The translations under genes and the position numbers were made by a program. Positions 61,134 through 64,000 of a DNA stretch of 64,000 bases are shown piece after piece (position 1 is the stretch's first letter; each line of letters opens with the position of its first letter). Where the stretch lies: assembly GCF_014836765.1 (NCBI RefSeq), contig NZ_JACSQG010000012.1:1-64000 (forward strand), given 5' to 3'. The DNA comes from Serpens gallinarum. GTDB lineage: Bacteria > Pseudomonadota > Gammaproteobacteria > Pseudomonadales > Pseudomonadaceae. The notes beneath the pieces were generated by a model, which saw nothing but the letters and a program-made list of their open reading frames with translations, ran no database searches and was not told the DNA's origin.

Positions 61134-61246
61134 AGGGTTCTCCTTCGGTAGCTAGAAGCTGCAAGCGCCAAGCCGCAAACAGAGGCAGCGAACAGTGGGT
61201 GATTTGGACAAGTGGATTTAGCTGTCGCTGAAGCTTGCCTCTGCTT

Positions 61247-62623
<1,377 letters not shown>

Positions 62624-62724
62624 GTGACACTCCGAAGATAACGTTCAATGTAAATCTCAGCTCAGTACAGTTGGCCAGGCCGGGGAATGCCAGCTTTCCC
62701 TGGACGCTTGCCGAGCTCAGAGTT

Positions 62725-64000
62725 TTAGTCCTCATAAGCCTCCATAGGCGGACAGGCGCACACCAGGTTGCGATCGCCGTAGGCGTTGTCAATGCGCCCG
62801 ACCGGCGGCCAGTACTTGTTGTTTACGAGGCTGGTTACGGGGTACACGGCCTGTTCTCGGCTGTAGAAGTGCGTCCAGTCACCGACCAGTTCAGCAGCGG
62901 TGTGCGGGGCGTTTTTCAGGGGGTTGTCCTCGGGGTCCAGGTCGCCTTTTTCCACCGCCTTGATTTCCTGGCGGATGTGGATCATGGCAGCGCAGAAACG
63001 GTCCAGCTCTTCCTTGGATTCGCTTTCGGTGGGTTCGATCATCAGTGTGCCGGCCACGGGGAAGGACATGGTGGGCGCGTGGAAGCCGAAGTCGACCAGC
63101 CGCTTGGCTACATCATCGACGCTGATGCCACTGCTGTCCTTGAGAGGGCGCAGGTCGAGAATGCACTCGTGGGCAACCAGTCCGTGGCTGCCGCTGTAGA
63201 GAATCGGATAGTGCGCTTCCAGGCGTCGGGCAATGTAGTTGGCATTCAGGATCGCCAACTGCGAGGCCCGCGTGAGGCCAGCGCCGCCCATCATTTTCAG
63301 GTACATCCAGGAGATCGGCAGAATGCTGGCGCTGCCGTAGGGCGCCGCGCTGACCGCGCCTTCCTGGCGCTCCAAATGAGCGTGTCCGGGCAGGAACGGC
63401 GCCAGGTGCGACTTGACGGCGACCGGCCCGACACCCGGGCCGCCGCCGCCGTGGGGAATACAGAAGGTCTTGTGCAGGTTGAGGTGCGAGACATCGCCGC
63501 CGAAGCGCCCCGGCGCGCAGAGGCCGACCATGGCGTTCAGGTTGGCGCCGTCGATATACACCTGGCCGCCATGCTCGTGAATGATCCGGCAGATTTCGCC
63601 GATGCCTTCCTCGAATACGCCGTGGGTAGACGGGTAGGTAATCATCAGTGCCGCCAGTTGGTCTGGATGGGCTTCGGCCTTGGCGCGCAGGTCCTCGATG
63701 TCCACATTGCCCTGGGCATCGCAGGCCACCACCATCACGCGCATGCCGGCCATGCTGGCGGTGGCCGGGTTGGTGCCGTGGGCCGACGCGGGAATCAGGC
63801 ACAGGTCGCGCTGTCCTTCGCCGCGGCTGCGATGGTAGGCGCGGATGGCCAGCAGTCCGGCGTATTCGCCTTGCGAGCCGGCGTTGGGCTGCAGAGAGAC
63901 CGCGTCATAACCGGTGACCGCGCACAGCATGGCTTCCAGTTCGTCGGTGAGCTGCCGGTAACCCTGACTCTGCTCGGACGGCGCGAAGGGGTGCAGCTGG
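62725..64000 (-). CDS. gcvP: Glycine dehydrogenase (decarboxylating), C-terminal fragment (runs off right edge)
   Basis: The open frame continues to the right edge; the window holds the C-terminal ~425 codons of the ~950-residue P protein. [18 protein letters not shown] contains the PLP lysine, and [20 protein letters not shown] and [15 protein letters not shown] are typical. P protein decarboxylates glycine and passes the aminomethyl group to H protein. The start codon is outside the window. Confidence 0.95.
   Translation of the reverse strand, partial: QLHPFAPSEQSQGYRQLTDELEAMLCAVTGYDAVSLQPNAGSQGEYAGLLAIRAYHRSRGEGQRDLCLIPASAHGTNPATASMAGMRVMVVACDAQGNVDIEDLRAKAEAHPDQLAALMITYPSTHGVFEEGIGEICRIIHEHGGQVYIDGANLNAMVGLCAPGRFGGDVSHLNLHKTFCIPHGGGGPGVGPVAVKSHLAPFLPGHAHLERQEGAVSAAPYGSASILPISWMYLKMMGGAGLTRASQLAILNANYIARRLEAHYPILYSGSHGLVAHECILDLRPLKDSSGISVDDVAKRLVDFGFHAPTMSFPVAGTLMIEPTESESKEELDRFCAAMIHIRQEIKAVEKGDLDPEDNPLKNAPHTAAELVGDWTHFYSREQAVYPVTSLVNNKYWPPVGRIDNAYGDRNLVCACPPMEAYED

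Noticed and set aside
61134-61246. Glycine riboswitch near gcvT
   Set aside because: The gcvT upstream gap is short and lies inside the gcvP-sdaA-gcvT gene block; no tandem aptamer-like structure was seen. Any such element would be upstream of the block, outside the window.

Overview
The window looks like a Pseudomonas chromosome: high GC, with core Pseudomonas genes at both edges (pntAA on the left; dusA, tal, rarD, gcvT, sdaA and gcvP on the right). Positions of roughly 0.5-49.3 kb hold one large catabolic cluster for the steroid nucleus (androstane/bile-acid type). All functions are assigned by reading protein motifs; no database search was run.

Layout. 1-0.5 kb: start of pntAA and a fused etfB/etfA remnant. 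0.6-6 kb (minus strand): a BktB-type thiolase, then the operon hsaB-hsaE-hsaG-hsaF. 6.2-18.4 kb (plus): a chemoreceptor, then hsaA-kstD-second KstD-like flavoprotein-kshB-fadD3-DUF1302 porin-like protein-OYE. 18.4-18.56 kb: a 165-bp inverted-repeat element between convergent genes. 18.6-24.7 kb: enoyl-CoA hydratase, SDRs, hsaD, a BaiE/SnoaL-like protein and a second OYE. 24.8-27.1 kb (minus): an acyl-CoA dehydrogenase pair. 27.3-39.7 kb (plus): hsaC-ipdA-ipdB-crotonase-ipdC-echA20-two acyl-CoA dehydrogenases-fadA6-SDR, then ipdF-MaoC-thiolase. 39.8-49.2 kb (plus): a small secreted or membrane ORF, a YCF48-like protein, an MMPL/RND transporter, a LuxR-type regulator, DUF1329, an EthD-like protein, kshA and a crotonase. 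From 49.5 kb on: an OprD-type porin, MscS channel, YiiD-type thioesterase, topB, ddh, cynS, dusA, tal, rarD, and the gcvP-sdaA-gcvT block.

How the genes fit together. KstD plus KshA/KshB open ring B. HsaB/HsaA hydroxylate ring A, HsaC cleaves it and HsaD hydrolyses the product. HsaE/G/F take the small fragment to pyruvate and an acyl-CoA. FadD3, IpdF, IpdC, EchA20, IpdAB, the acyl-CoA dehydrogenases and FadA6 break down the remaining C/D-ring acid (HIP). SDRs, OYEs and a BaiE-like protein probably handle hydroxyl groups and double bonds. DUF1302, DUF1329, YCF48-like and MMPL proteins may move steroids across the envelope.

Main discovery. A shared 18-bp partly palindromic box (consensus TAGTCCGTTTGGACGATG) lies upstream of nearly every operon of the cluster: 13 sites, one of which can be read in both directions. 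It always points the GGACGATG half toward the gene, and its centre sits 29.5-30.5 bp from a candidate -10 element. That is the geometry of an activator site replacing the -35. The LuxR-family protein encoded at 43664-44902 is the obvious candidate binder. The chemoreceptor gene also carries the box, suggesting that chemotaxis is co-regulated with steroid catabolism.
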